56,444 nt of DNA from an uncultured bacterium (GTDB lineage: Bacteria > Atribacterota > Atribacteria > Atribacterales > Caldatribacteriaceae): assembly GCA_937922705.1 (NCBI GenBank), contig CALAIW010000019.1, positions 1-56,444 on the forward strand, given 5' to 3'. Both the position numbers and the translations under genes were made by a program. Positions 33,475-41,998 of this stretch are shown here, piece after piece. The notes below the pieces were generated by a model. The model saw only the letters and a program-made list of their open reading frames with translations, did no database searches and was not told where the DNA came from. Each line of letters starts with the position of its first letter. Positions within the stretch are counted from its first letter, which is position 1.

Positions 33475-35652
33475 TCATTTAAGAGAAAAATATGTGCCAG
33501 ATATTCCCCTTGGGTCGACTAAAACACCGATAAAGAGAAGAGTTTCTTTTGAAGCATCCTCAAGAATGAAGCAGAAAGGTCTGTCAGCCACAAAGTGAAA
33601 AAGATCCTGAAGCCCTTTAGATATGACCACTGCTGTCCCTCCAGAAGCTTCGGTCCCCTCCTCATCCACTTTGATAAACGTCCCATGCCGGAAGCTACTC
33701 ACGAATGCCAAGCCATCAAGGAGGCGACAGAAAGAAGCCGAGGGAGAGAACATAATTCCTGCACCGAGAATTTCTAAAGCCTCCTTGAGTTCCCTCTGGG
33801 AACTCAGAGTGAAGCGGGGAATCCTCACAACCCCCCTCCGATTCTCCAAAGCAGAACGCCACGCTCTCCAGTTCCAAGCACTGAGCGCACGAAGAAGGTC
33901 TTCGAGAGGGATACCCTCTTTGGGAAGGAGGATGTACATCCTGAGTCTTTGTGTCCTTCCATACGGAAGGGCAACAAGCTGAAGAAGGTCGTTCTCAAAA
34001 TAGGGGAAATTTCCGACTCTCTCCATCATGGGCCAGCTTATGCGCTGACCATCGGGAAGAAGGAAAAACGCATTGCGAGTCTTCCCAAGGTCAAAGGCCC
34101 ACGTCCACCGAGCCCTTAAAAAGGTAGCATTCGTAATAACCAGGATGTCTTCAGGACGAAGCCTTTCAAGAAGCTGTTCTATGTATCCTTCTGTATGTTC
34201 TTGTACCCAACCGTTGATGCGGGTTACAGCCTGAGGGTCGCGAAAATCAAGGGTTTCAAAGTGTGCGTCCAAGAGACTCTCGCTCTCTCTGAGGAACTCC
34301 TGGCGAAAGGTGACACCTCTTCGTCCCCATAAAGCATTGGCCACAGAGAAGGTTACATCGGGGTCTTCTTCTATCGCCTTGAGGTCTTTCCGAAGATTCG
34401 CCCACTCGTTCCGTACTTCCCCAGCCGAGCGTCCCTGAAACCCAAGGAGGGTCAAAAGGGCTTTTTCTGTTTCCCCACAAGCACCGCCAAGAAGCACCAA
34501 GAGCGATTCAGTAAGGCTTACAGGGGAAAGGAGAACATTTGTCCCCTCGTGAAGAGCAACTGCCCGCAAAAGAGCAAAAGAAAAGTCCTGGATCTGAAAT
34601 GACGTCCCTTTCCCCACAGGGAGAATCCCCACAATACCATCATTCTCGTTATAGAAGAAAAGACCCACCCGGTCATAGCGGCTCAAAAGAAGGAACCCTG
34701 GAGTATAGTGGTTCAGAGGGAGGACTTGGGGATTCTCCTGGAATTCCGGCCGGGCCCAGCCCCCCACTTCCCACTGGTAACAGGCATTATCAAAACTAAA
34801 GTGGGTCACCTCTACTGGTTCTCCAAGGGATGCAATAACCACTTGTGGTCCCGAAAGACCCCAAATCCTGCAGAGCTCGGGAACGCCTTCCTCTCCAAGG
34901 GTTTGGGTCCCAGAAAGCGCAAAAGCCACAAAACCTTGGCTCCTCTTCTCTCCAAGAATAACTCCAATCTTTCCGTAGCGGGCAACAACAAGCATGAAGA
35001 ATCCCAAAGGAAGGTCGTAGAGCTTCGGATTCTGGGCAAATTCAGGGCGAGCATACCCGGAAACCTCATCATGAAGGTATACCCCATTTGTCCAAAGGCC
35101 AACTTCTATTGGCGTCCCAAAGGATCTCACCCTAAGACGATTGTCGAAGACTTGTACCTCTCCAAGCCCCGGAATCGTAAGACCTTCAAAGGGTCCACCT
35201 TGAAGGACAAGAGAAGTAATTCTTCTGTCGTTTTCTCGAAGAAACACCGCGTACATTTTTCTCTCTCCAGCAAGAACAAAGAGCGCTGTTCGGTAATGGG
35301 GAAACGGAAAGTACGATGAACCCTTCCCAACTTCTGCACGGAAAAAGTACTGTTTCCCCGAATCCCATCCGGCAACGAAATTCGAACCCCGTACCTCCAT
35401 ATCCTGGGTTGGTTTTTTAGGAGTACCTAGAGAATCAAGAAGCAGATAGGAGATCTTTAAGGGTTCTCCAGAATCTGTCACTTGAACCTCAAGAAGGTAA
35501 TCGGTTGCCCACATAAGGCGATGGTCGAAATTTTCTCGCACCACAAGGCGGCAGAAAGAGGGATCGTCGATAATAACCCTGTCTTGAGACAGAACAAAAC
35601 TGCCACATAAAAAGAAAAACCCAAGAAACGCAAGAACAAAAAGAATTCTCAT
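33475..35652 (-). CDS. Secreted serpin with large N-terminal beta-rich duplicated domain
   Basis: A 725-residue protein. Residues 1-22 are a signal peptide. About residues 25-350 are of unknown type and contain a tandem duplication of about 100 residues (units marked by GYARPEFAQNP near 199 and GWARPEFQENP near 298). From about 355 a full serpin domain follows: NVLLSPVSLTESLLVLLGGA, TFSVANALWGRRG, VITNATFLRARWTWAFDLGK and the hinge VDEEGTEASGGTAVVI (about 662-677) and PFCFILEDASKETLLFIG. The hinge has the small-residue pattern of inhibitory serpins. P1 lies near S-K-G-L but cannot be fixed. ATG at 35652 with AAGGAGG 8 bases upstream. Downstream of the polyol dehydrogenase pair. Confidence 0.92.
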   Translation of the reverse strand: MRILFVLAFLGFFFLCGSFVLSQDRVIIDDPSFCRLVVRENFDHRLMWATDYLLEVQVTDSGEPLKISYLLLDSLGTPKKPTQDMEVRGSNFVAGWDSGKQYFFRAEVGKGSSYFPFPHYRTALFVLAGERKMYAVFLRENDRRITSLVLQGGPFEGLTIPGLGEVQVFDNRLRVRSFGTPIEVGLWTNGVYLHDEVSGYARPEFAQNPKLYDLPLGFFMLVVARYGKIGVILGEKRSQGFVAFALSGTQTLGEEGVPELCRIWGLSGPQVVIASLGEPVEVTHFSFDNACYQWEVGGWARPEFQENPQVLPLNHYTPGFLLLSRYDRVGLFFYNENDGIVGILPVGKGTSFQIQDFSFALLRAVALHEGTNVLLSPVSLTESLLVLLGGACGETEKALLTLLGFQGRSAGEVRNEWANLRKDLKAIEEDPDVTFSVANALWGRRGVTFRQEFLRESESLLDAHFETLDFRDPQAVTRINGWVQEHTEGYIEQLLERLRPEDILVITNATFLRARWTWAFDLGKTRNAFFLLPDGQRISWPMMERVGNFPYFENDLLQLVALPYGRTQRLRMYILLPKEGIPLEDLLRALSAWNWRAWRSALENRRGVVRIPRFTLSSQRELKEALEILGAGIMFSPSASFCRLLDGLAFVSSFRHGTFIKVDEEGTEASGGTAVVISKGLQDLFHFVADRPFCFILEDASKETLLFIGVLVDPRGISGTYFSLK

Positions 35653-35691
35653 TTCCATCCCCTCCTTGAAGCAGCTCAATGCTAAAATATC

Positions 35692-36741
35692 TTATGGTTT
35701 CACAACGACCTTAAGGTATGGCCCCTTTTGAATCTCCTGAAGCATTCCAGGAAGTTCGGAAAGACCGATAACCTTTGAGATATACGCTTTCCCCTCAATG
35801 CGTCCTGCACTCATGAGGTCAAGGCACATACGGATATGGGATGCAGTGGCACCTGAGGTACCGTGGATGCAGAGTTCCTTGTAATGGACCGTGTTACCAT
35901 CAACGGTGACAAGGCGGTCGTCCTTGGGGAGACCACCAAAGAAGTTCACCCTTCCCCGAGGAGCAACAAGCTCTATAGCCTCTTCCTGCGCCTTACGGGA
36001 AGAAGCGGCAACGATGACGACATCTGGACCGATACCCTGAGTTTCAGAAAAGATAACCTCTCGAAGGTTTTCTTTTGCAGGATTGATGAGTCGATCAGCG
36101 CCGAAACGTTTTGCCTCCTCAAGGCGCGCCTCTTGAATCTCGGCAACAAAGACTTTTGTTGCCCCAAGAACCTTAGCCAAAGCGATGTGCATGCACCCCA
36201 CCGGACCAGCACCAATGACCAAAACCCGGTCACCTAAACTAACGCGGGAAAGGAGTTGCCCATTCAGAGCACAGGCCATGGGCTCAGCAATGGCCGCCTC
36301 TTCGAAGGAGAGGTTTTCTGGAAACTTGATGAGGTTCCCTCGTCGAACAGCTTTCTCCGGCACCAGGATATACTCGGCAAAGCCCCCAGGATAGTAGTAC
36401 CCAAAAGCTTCAGTTCTCTCCTTGAACACAAGACAGAGATTGGTCAGTCCTCGCCGGCAGAAAAAGCACTGTCCACAAGAGACAATAGGGTCCACGACAA
36501 CCCGGTCTCCAACTTCATATCCCTCGACGTCTTTGCCCTTTTCGGCAATGACTCCAGCGATTTCGTGGCCAAGAATTTGTGGTCCAGTGATGGCTCGATG
36601 CCCAAAGTGGAAAATGCGAATATCTGTCCCACAAATGGCACAGGCCTCAACTTTCACCAGAACATCCCCTTTTCCCACCTGAGGAACCGGTCGCTCCTCA
36701 ACCTGAAGGTCCAAAGGTCCATAGAAAACCGCTGCTTGCAC
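35692..36741 (-). CDS. Zinc-dependent medium-chain alcohol/polyol dehydrogenase
   Basis: A 349-residue MDR-family enzyme. Catalytic zinc ligands CAICGTDIR and GHEIAGVI, structural-zinc Cys set in CGQCFFCRRGLTNLC, the NAD site VLVIGAGPVGCMHIALAKVLGA and FGADRLINP are all present. It resembles sorbitol/L-threonine dehydrogenases. It is 6 bases downstream of the mannitol-1-phosphate dehydrogenase-like gene, so both likely work on sugar alcohols or related acids. Confidence 0.93.
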   Translation of the reverse strand: MQAAVFYGPLDLQVEERPVPQVGKGDVLVKVEACAICGTDIRIFHFGHRAITGPQILGHEIAGVIAEKGKDVEGYEVGDRVVVDPIVSCGQCFFCRRGLTNLCLVFKERTEAFGYYYPGGFAEYILVPEKAVRRGNLIKFPENLSFEEAAIAEPMACALNGQLLSRVSLGDRVLVIGAGPVGCMHIALAKVLGATKVFVAEIQEARLEEAKRFGADRLINPAKENLREVIFSETQGIGPDVVIVAASSRKAQEEAIELVAPRGRVNFFGGLPKDDRLVTVDGNTVHYKELCIHGTSGATASHIRMCLDLMSAGRIEGKAYISKVIGLSELPGMLQEIQKGPYLKVVVKP

Positions 36742-36747
36742 TTCATC

Positions 36748-37932
36748 TCACCCCTTTCGTAAACATTGAAGAAGCTCATACCAGGAAATTATCTGTTCTC
36801 CCAGAGGACTTTGGGGAGAAACAGAGCACACCTTTTCAAGAAGAAAGCTAATACCCTCTTCCCGCAGCATCCTCTGAAGCTCTATTGCCTCAGGATCCCC
36901 ATTCCAATCGTAACACAACGCAGCAGCACAAACGCAAGAGACGTACCTAGGGGAAACGCCCTCCTCGAGACAGAGCAAAGCACTCCCTATAAGGCGGTCC
37001 GAAGGAGTGAGTTTGCGGAGAGGGTCCCGGGCAACCCGATACACTGTATCTCGAAGGAGAGGGTTTCCAAAACGCACCCGAATGTCCTTCCGAATCTCCC
37101 GCTGTTCCTCTGGATTAAGGCTTGAAAACCGGCGAAGGAGCGCTTCGGTTGTTTCGTCCAGAGCTCTCTCAAAGACCTCACTGATAAAGGGGTCGAGAAA
37201 CCCTTCGTGAACATAGGTATAGCCCTTGAGGTATCCCAGGTATGCCAAGGCAGAATGACCCAGGTTGTGCGTGTGGAGTTTTCGGAAAAACTCTGCCTGG
37301 AAGTTTACTACTGGCTTCATACTCAAGATACGAGGAGGAATTGCTCGAACAGCCCCTGCATCGTAGGGGAACTCGCGATACGCATCAGCAACAACGCATA
37401 AAGGGTCCTCAAGCTCTGGAAACGACTCTCTCGGCGGAACCATACGAGCCACACTCGTAGCGACAAAACCAATGTTGCGCTCAGCCCATTCTCTTTCACT
37501 CTCAGAGAGGTACCGAAAAACCTCTTTTTTGAGAAAACTCGAAGCATCCTTAGCGTTCTCGCAGAGGTAGATATCCAAAGGAGGTGCGTTTTTCTCTTTA
37601 CGCCTTGCAATACCCAAGGCAATAAGGGGAGCAAGGGTTTCAAGATTTTTAACCCCAACAGCAGTGCCACACACCTCGGCGTAAGAGAAAATCTCGGCAA
37701 CGGCTTCTCTGTCACCGAAAGGGATAGCACGTACCGGACCAATGGAGTACTCTAAAGTTTTCCTGGTATACGCATCCAGGATATACAGGGGGTAAAACCT
37801 TCGAGCATTGAGAAGGTTGACGAGGTCTTCTTTTGCATCCACAAAGACAACTTCATACCCTGCTTCGAAAAAGAGCTGTCCCATAAATCCCCGTCCAATA
37901 TTACCCGCTCCAAACTGGAGGAATATTCCCAA
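36748..37932 (-). CDS. Mannitol-1-phosphate 5-dehydrogenase-like protein
   Basis: A 394-residue polyol-specific long-chain dehydrogenase. N-terminal NAD site QFGAGNIGRGFMGQLFFEAG, VFVDAKEDLVNLLN, the segment FVATSVARMVPP and a catalytic helix RKLHTHNLGHSALAYLGY followed by KGYTYVHEG. Length is close to MtlD (382). TTG start at 37932 with GGGAGG upstream. No mannitol PTS is present, so the substrate may be made internally or be a different polyol phosphate. Confidence 0.88.
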   Translation of the reverse strand: MGIFLQFGAGNIGRGFMGQLFFEAGYEVVFVDAKEDLVNLLNARRFYPLYILDAYTRKTLEYSIGPVRAIPFGDREAVAEIFSYAEVCGTAVGVKNLETLAPLIALGIARRKEKNAPPLDIYLCENAKDASSFLKKEVFRYLSESEREWAERNIGFVATSVARMVPPRESFPELEDPLCVVADAYREFPYDAGAVRAIPPRILSMKPVVNFQAEFFRKLHTHNLGHSALAYLGYLKGYTYVHEGFLDPFISEVFERALDETTEALLRRFSSLNPEEQREIRKDIRVRFGNPLLRDTVYRVARDPLRKLTPSDRLIGSALLCLEEGVSPRYVSCVCAAALCYDWNGDPEAIELQRMLREEGISFLLEKVCSVSPQSPLGEQIISWYELLQCLRKG

Positions 37933-37957
37933 AGTCCACCTCCCAACCTTTTTCCTT

Positions 37958-37987
37958 ATTGTACGCCCTCTTTTGTTCCCACTACAA
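37958..37987 (-). promoter_or_regulatory. Promoter of the polyol dehydrogenase operon
   Basis: Minus-strand -35 TTGTAG (37982-37987), 18-base spacer, -10 TACAAT (37958-37963). Predicted start of transcription is about 20 bases before the TTG start codon. Confidence 0.65.
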
Positions 37988-38064
37988 GCCATTCCTTCGC
38001 TTCCGTCCGGTTTTATGGTTTTATAAAAATGGCACGAGAGGGCAGGGTTCCTTCAGAGTACAGT

Positions 38065-38073
38065 TGGTATAAT
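38065..38073 (+). promoter_or_regulatory. Extended -10 promoter of the CDF transporter operon
   Basis: TGGTATAAT, an extended -10 (TGnTATAAT) with no strong -35. It predicts a leader of about 120 bases before the CDF start codon. Confidence 0.55.
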
Positions 38074-38129
38074 AGAGGTGGTACTTGAAAGACGTTCTTG
38101 TAGGTTGCAACTATGCAAAGATGCCAAGG

Positions 38130-38181
38130 TGGTCGTTTCCTTGTGGACATGTCTAAGTTTCAAAAGTGCTCTAAGCGACCA
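38130..38181 (+). promoter_or_regulatory. Stem-loop in the leader of the CDF transporter gene
   Basis: TGGTCGTTT (38130-38138) pairs with AAGCGACCA (38173-38181) through 9 pairs including one G-U, enclosing about 34 bases with a smaller internal hairpin around GACATGTC. It lies 20 bases before the start codon in a long leader without a clear ribosome-binding site. This could be a metal-responsive leader, but it does not match a riboswitch class I can recognise. Confidence 0.4.
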
Positions 38182-38201
38182 GCCTCTCTGTGTGAGTCCC
38201 C

Positions 38202-39086
38202 ATGGATGAGCAAACTCGTTACCGTGTGCTTCGAAAAACTCTGCTCCTTGTCTTTGTCTGCAACCTGGGAGTAGCCCTGGCCAAGATTCTCTATGGGAAA
38301 ATAGTGGGTATTGCCAGTGTTACCGCCGATGGGTTTCATTCCCTTTCTGATGGGGCTTCCAACATTATTGGGCTTTTAGGACTTTCTTTTGCTTTCCGAC
38401 CTGCCGACGAAAGCCACCCCTATGGGCACAAGAAGTTCGAGACCCTTGCTTCCTTAGGAATCGCCATGCTCCTTTTTTGGGCTGCCTTTTTGATCTTTCA
38501 GGAAATCTGGAATCGCTGGAATGCCCCACACCTCCTAGAAATCCACACAGAAAGCTTCTTCATCATGATTGTAACCCTCACTGTAAACATCCTTGTAGTT
38601 CTCTGGGAGAAATCGGTAGGCCACAAATGGCACAGTGACTTCCTCCTTGCCGATGCCCTCCACACCCAAAGCGACATCTTTGTCTCCTTGGGCGTTCTGG
38701 GGACACTTGTGGCTGTGCGCTTTGGCCTTCCCTGGGTGGATATTCTCACCGCCCTGGTCATTGTCGGTCTCATCGTGCGGGCAGGAATTTCCATTATTCG
38801 GGAGAGCTCTCGCATTCTCTGTGATGAGAATGTCCTCCACCCTGAAGCCATCGCGCATATCGTTCGGGAAATTCCTAAGGTCCAGGGATGCCACAAAATC
38901 CGCACTCGGGGCAGAGCCGACGACATTCACCTTGACCTTCACGTCCTGGTAGACGAAACAATGTCTGTAGAGGAAGCCCATCGGGTTTCGGAAAAGGTAG
39001 AACAGGTCATCAAAGAGAGATTCAACGGTGTGACCGACGTTACCGTACACATTGAGCCGAAAACCGAAAAGGAGGAGCACTCATGA
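38202..39086 (+). CDS. Cation diffusion facilitator (CDF) metal efflux protein
   Basis: A 294-residue inner-membrane exporter of divalent metals. Six membrane helices; the paired metal-site motifs are TADGFHSLSDGASN and LADALHTQSDIFVSLG (H and D at fixed spacing), with the conserved HPYGHKKFE loop. The C-terminal cytoplasmic domain (VQGCHKIRTRGRADDIHLDLHVLVD) carries the regulatory His/Asp set. Related to FieF/MamM; Zn, Fe, Mn, Co or Ni are all possible. It overlaps the B3/4 gene by 4 bases. Confidence 0.95.
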   Translation: MDEQTRYRVLRKTLLLVFVCNLGVALAKILYGKIVGIASVTADGFHSLSDGASNIIGLLGLSFAFRPADESHPYGHKKFETLASLGIAMLLFWAAFLIFQEIWNRWNAPHLLEIHTESFFIMIVTLTVNILVVLWEKSVGHKWHSDFLLADALHTQSDIFVSLGVLGTLVAVRFGLPWVDILTALVIVGLIVRAGISIIRESSRILCDENVLHPEAIAHIVREIPKVQGCHKIRTRGRADDIHLDLHVLVDETMSVEEAHRVSEKVEQVIKERFNGVTDVTVHIEPKTEKEEHS

Positions 39087-39796
39087 TGTACCGCGTTGAT
39101 CCAGCAATTTTTGCCTCGTATCCAGGGTATTTACGGGGTGTTCTTGTGCTCTCTGGCATCACAAATTACGGCGAGCAGGAAGAGGTTTTGCATCTCCTTC
39201 GGGAGGAAGAAAGAAGAGCAAGAGAAAGGTATACCCTCGAAACCCTTCGGGATAATCCAAAAATCCAAAGCTGGCGTGAGGCTTTCACAAGATTTGGAAC
39301 AAATCCCAATCGGTACCCTCCCTCTATTGAGAATCTCCTTCGGAGAGTCCTCAAAGGCAATACCCTTCCCTATATCAACACTCTCGTGGCACTCATGAAT
39401 GTAGTGTCCTTGCGATATGGTTTGCCCTGTGGGGGTGACGACCTCAGAAAGGTTGAGGGAGACATTGTGCTCACCTACGCTCAAGGGAATGAGTGGTACG
39501 TTCCCCTTAATGGCACCGAACCAGAACCCCCAGAGAAAGGCGAGGTTATCCTTCGGGATGCCTGTAAAGTCCTCTGTCGAAAATGGACCTGGCGACAGGG
39601 CGAACATACCAAAATCACTGAAGAGACACGCGCTGCAGTGGTTAATGTTGATTGTCTTCCACCTTTTACCCTCGAGGACTTGAAACACATTCTTTCTGAG
39701 GTTGCTTCCCTTTTTGCCAAGTACTGCTGGAGCGAGGTTCAAACAGGTATCCTCAAAGAGGGAGCCCCAGAGCTTGCAATACCTGTGGTACAATAA
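39083..39796 (+). CDS. B3/4-domain protein
   Basis: A 237-residue stand-alone B3/4 domain, the fold of the editing domain of phenylalanyl-tRNA synthetase beta. Typical segments: WREAFTRFGTNPNRYPPSIE, LPYINTLVALMNVVSLRYGLP and PLNGTEPEPPEKGEVILRDA. Stand-alone forms may deacylate mischarged tRNA or bind other ligands; the role here is unknown. Coupled to the CDF gene by a 4-base overlap. Confidence 0.9.
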   Translation: MMYRVDPAIFASYPGYLRGVLVLSGITNYGEQEEVLHLLREEERRARERYTLETLRDNPKIQSWREAFTRFGTNPNRYPPSIENLLRRVLKGNTLPYINTLVALMNVVSLRYGLPCGGDDLRKVEGDIVLTYAQGNEWYVPLNGTEPEPPEKGEVILRDACKVLCRKWTWRQGEHTKITEETRAAVVNVDCLPPFTLEDLKHILSEVASLFAKYCWSEVQTGILKEGAPELAIPVVQ

Positions 39797-39815
39797 GGAG
39801 AAAGGAGGATGGTCT

Positions 39816-40454
39816 ATGCGATACCTTTGGTGCATACTTCTTTTTGTATTTTTGTGGTCTTCTCTTGCCTGGGCTGATGGAGAGGTTCCCTTTATTGCCC
39901 CGTACAGCGTTGATGTTCCTGCAGAAGGATATGCCCAGGTTATGTTTGACCAGGGATATAACCTCTACCAAGCAGGGAGAAAAACTGAGGCTATTCAGTT
40001 TTTCATTGAAGCGGTAACCACAAAGCCGGATTTTACCAAAGCCTGGTTCTGGCTTGCTCGAACCTACCAGGAAGAGGACATGTACGATGAGGCCATTTGG
40101 GCTTGGGAAAAAGTGGTGCAACTTGAGCCCAACAATGAACAGGCTCGCTACTTCTTGAGAAAGGTCAAGAACTGGAAACAGTACGGCAAAGAAGCCTGGG
40201 AAAACTATGAGCGAGGTATTGTGGCTTTAGAAAGAAGAGAACTCTACGATGCTATTGAGTACTTTAAAAGGTCCATCGAGGCAAACCCAAAATTCGATAG
40301 GGCCTATTATTGGCTTGGAATCGCCAATTTCCGCACTGGAGATTACTACAATGCCGTGTGGGCTCTCGAAAAGTACCTTGCCCTTCGTCCAGACGACGCA
40401 AACGGACAATACTGGTTGAAAGAGGCGCGCAGTCGCCTTCCTAAGACACGATAA
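39816..40454 (+). CDS. Exported tetratricopeptide-repeat protein
   Basis: A 212-residue protein with a signal peptide (MRYLWCILLFVFLWSSLAWA) and about four TPR units (for example GYNLYQAGRKTEAIQFFIEA, TYQEEDMYDEAIWAWEKVV, IVALERRELYDAIEYFKRS, ANFRTGDYYNAVWALEKYL). GGAGG precedes the ATG. It is likely a scaffold outside the membrane; partner unknown. It ends 14 bases inside the convergent cyclase gene. Confidence 0.9.
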   Translation: MRYLWCILLFVFLWSSLAWADGEVPFIAPYSVDVPAEGYAQVMFDQGYNLYQAGRKTEAIQFFIEAVTTKPDFTKAWFWLARTYQEEDMYDEAIWAWEKVVQLEPNNEQARYFLRKVKNWKQYGKEAWENYERGIVALERRELYDAIEYFKRSIEANPKFDRAYYWLGIANFRTGDYYNAVWALEKYLALRPDDANGQYWLKEARSRLPKTR

Positions 40455-41073
40455 GGGCCACTGCTCGCACTGGGGATGCAGTTCCCTGGGGAATCTTTAA
40501 GGGAAATCCGAAAAAGAGGGCTTCCTTTCCTAGAAGCTTCTTGACATTTACAAGATTTTCGTAAATGAGAACCCCTTTCTCAAGAAAGAGGCGGTGCAAA
40601 GGAAAAGGAGGCCCATCTATACTCCCTGCCTCAACTCCTATCCCTTTGATGCCACAGGCAAGAAGGGCCTCAGCTTCGACTTCCTGAAGATGAGGATTCC
40701 CAGGAAAGAGAACAATATCCCCCTCTTCTATACCCCATGTTCTCAGCTCCTCCCGGGTAAAAGGCCGAGAAAGACAGGATGCGTCAAGCACCCGCGCCCT
40801 CCCAAAGAACCGCTCAGGAGAAATACTTTCAACACTTGCCCCAGAGGCGAAAAAGTGAGCCGGAACATCCACGTGGGTCCCGGAGTGCTCCGAAAGAAAG
40901 AGAACCCGGGTAGCAAACCCGTGCATCTCAAGGGTATGCCAGGGAAGGACAAGAAACGGCGGATCCCCGGGGAAGGCTGCCTCACCCAAAGAAAGTCCCC
41001 GGGAAAGGTCAACAAGGGTATAGGCTTCACCCTTTCTGGTACGCAGCAATAAATCTTCGAATGGAGCGGTCAT
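40441..41073 (-). CDS. Cyclase family protein (kynurenine-formamidase-like)
   Basis: A 210-residue metal-dependent amidohydrolase of the cyclase/arylformamidase family. The signature HSGTHVDVPAHFF is seen, with YTLVDLSRGLSLGEAAFPGDPP before it and GIKGIGVEAGSIDGPP after. The ATG at 41073 gives a normal length and overlaps the DUF6485 gene by 47 bases; its ribosome-binding site is weak, and an ATG 15 bases earlier is possible. Substrate unknown. Confidence 0.87.
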   Translation of the reverse strand: MTAPFEDLLLRTRKGEAYTLVDLSRGLSLGEAAFPGDPPFLVLPWHTLEMHGFATRVLFLSEHSGTHVDVPAHFFASGASVESISPERFFGRARVLDASCLSRPFTREELRTWGIEEGDIVLFPGNPHLQEVEAEALLACGIKGIGVEAGSIDGPPFPLHRLFLEKGVLIYENLVNVKKLLGKEALFFGFPLKIPQGTASPVRAVALIVS

Positions 41074-41227
41074 AAGTGCGCTCAACATCAGGTGGGAAAA
41101 AACACCCTGGAATTTCACCGTGAGAACGATGGTAGGCCACACACTCACAGCACTTTCCACGCTTCGTGCAAGAAAGGTAAGTACAGGTGCACTGGGCAAG
41201 ATTCTCCTTTAAGTGACACTCGGGCAT
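41027..41227 (-). CDS. DUF6485-type small Cys-rich protein
   Basis: A 66-residue protein with eight Cys (C4, C13, C15, C20, C26, C27, C29, C42) and the conserved end GCFFPPDVERTYDRSI. This matches small uncharacterised anaerobe proteins now grouped as DUF6485. GGAGGAA precedes the ATG. It overlaps the glycosyltransferase stop by 19 bases and the cyclase start by 47. Likely a metal- or cluster-binding protein; function unknown. The frame is not a shadow: conservation of the Cys and FFPP segments supports it. Confidence 0.85.
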   Translation of the reverse strand: MPECHLKENLAQCTCTYLSCTKRGKCCECVAYHRSHGEIPGCFFPPDVERTYDRSIRRFIAAYQKG

Positions 41228-41925
41228 ACGGATTCCTCCTCCTCTGCAACAACTTTCGAATTTCTCCGAAGAGACCCCTCGTACAAAAGATAGGTTCGGA
41301 AAATTTCAAGGTACATCTTTACCCTGTGGTACACTCCCAGGAAGGGGCCATACTTTTCCTCCTTGTGGTAGTGTGACACTCCCCACAAAGGGACCATCTC
41401 AACGTTAGCGGCAGTATCATAGGCGAACCTGGTGAGAAAAACCTCTACCCCGAAACGGGTCCAAGAAAAATCAGGAAGGTCGCGTATCCACTTTCCCCGG
41501 ATTCCTCGCTGTCCATTGAGGATGGGGAAAAACCGCTGGGCAAGGTCACTTGACCCTCTTCCCCCTTTGAACACTCCAATGGTCATGTGCAGGAAAGGAT
41601 ACCGCACAAGTGGCTCTGCCAGGGCAAAAAGGTGTTCTCCCTGGAGATGCAGAAGATCCGCATCGATGAAAAGGTAAATATCACTATCTTTCGCCTTACG
41701 AATGCCAGAAACCAGAGCTCTCCCTTTACCAAAGTTTTTCGGATGGCGAATAAGGGTTACCGGAAAACGTTCCGCCACCGAAGAGGTGGCATCACGGGAA
41801 CCATCGTCAATAACCACCACCTGGTCCACAAAATCGGTGGCACAAACAACCTCAAGGACCCTCGCAATCCGCGGAGCCTCGTTATATGCTGGAACGAGAA
41901 CAGCTACACTTTGACCGTCAAGCAT
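41209..41925 (-). CDS. Family 2 glycosyltransferase
   Basis: A 238-residue cytoplasmic GT2 enzyme with a single GT-A domain: VAVLVPAYNEAPRIARVL, VVVIDDGSRDAT, NFGKGRALVSGI and the metal-binding LFIDADLLHL. It is soluble; the C-terminal part is short. The ATG at 41925 has AAGAG 9 bases upstream; a TTG at 41943 lacks one. The DUF6485 and cyclase genes follow with overlaps. Dolichol-phosphate-mannose-synthase-like enzymes are the nearest class in pattern, but the acceptor is unknown. Confidence 0.88.
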   Translation of the reverse strand: MLDGQSVAVLVPAYNEAPRIARVLEVVCATDFVDQVVVIDDGSRDATSSVAERFPVTLIRHPKNFGKGRALVSGIRKAKDSDIYLFIDADLLHLQGEHLFALAEPLVRYPFLHMTIGVFKGGRGSSDLAQRFFPILNGQRGIRGKWIRDLPDFSWTRFGVEVFLTRFAYDTAANVEMVPLWGVSHYHKEEKYGPFLGVYHRVKMYLEIFRTYLLYEGSLRRNSKVVAEEEESVCPSVT

Positions 41926-41965
41926 GGGCATCAGCTCTTGCAAAGTGGCGTGAAAGCCTTAGAAT

Positions 41966-41971
41966 ATTATA
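41966..41971 (-). promoter_or_regulatory. -10 element of the glycosyltransferase promoter
   Basis: Minus-strand TATAAT in the 73-base divergent gap between the glycosyltransferase and the AI-2E-type permease. No convincing -35. Confidence 0.35.
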
Positions 41972-41998
41972 CATAAAACGCAGGAAAGGGAAAGGCAG

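Noticed and set aside
38080-38201. NiCo or yybP-ykoY riboswitch before the CDF gene
   Set aside because: The conserved bases of these classes are not visible; only a generic stem-loop can be supported.
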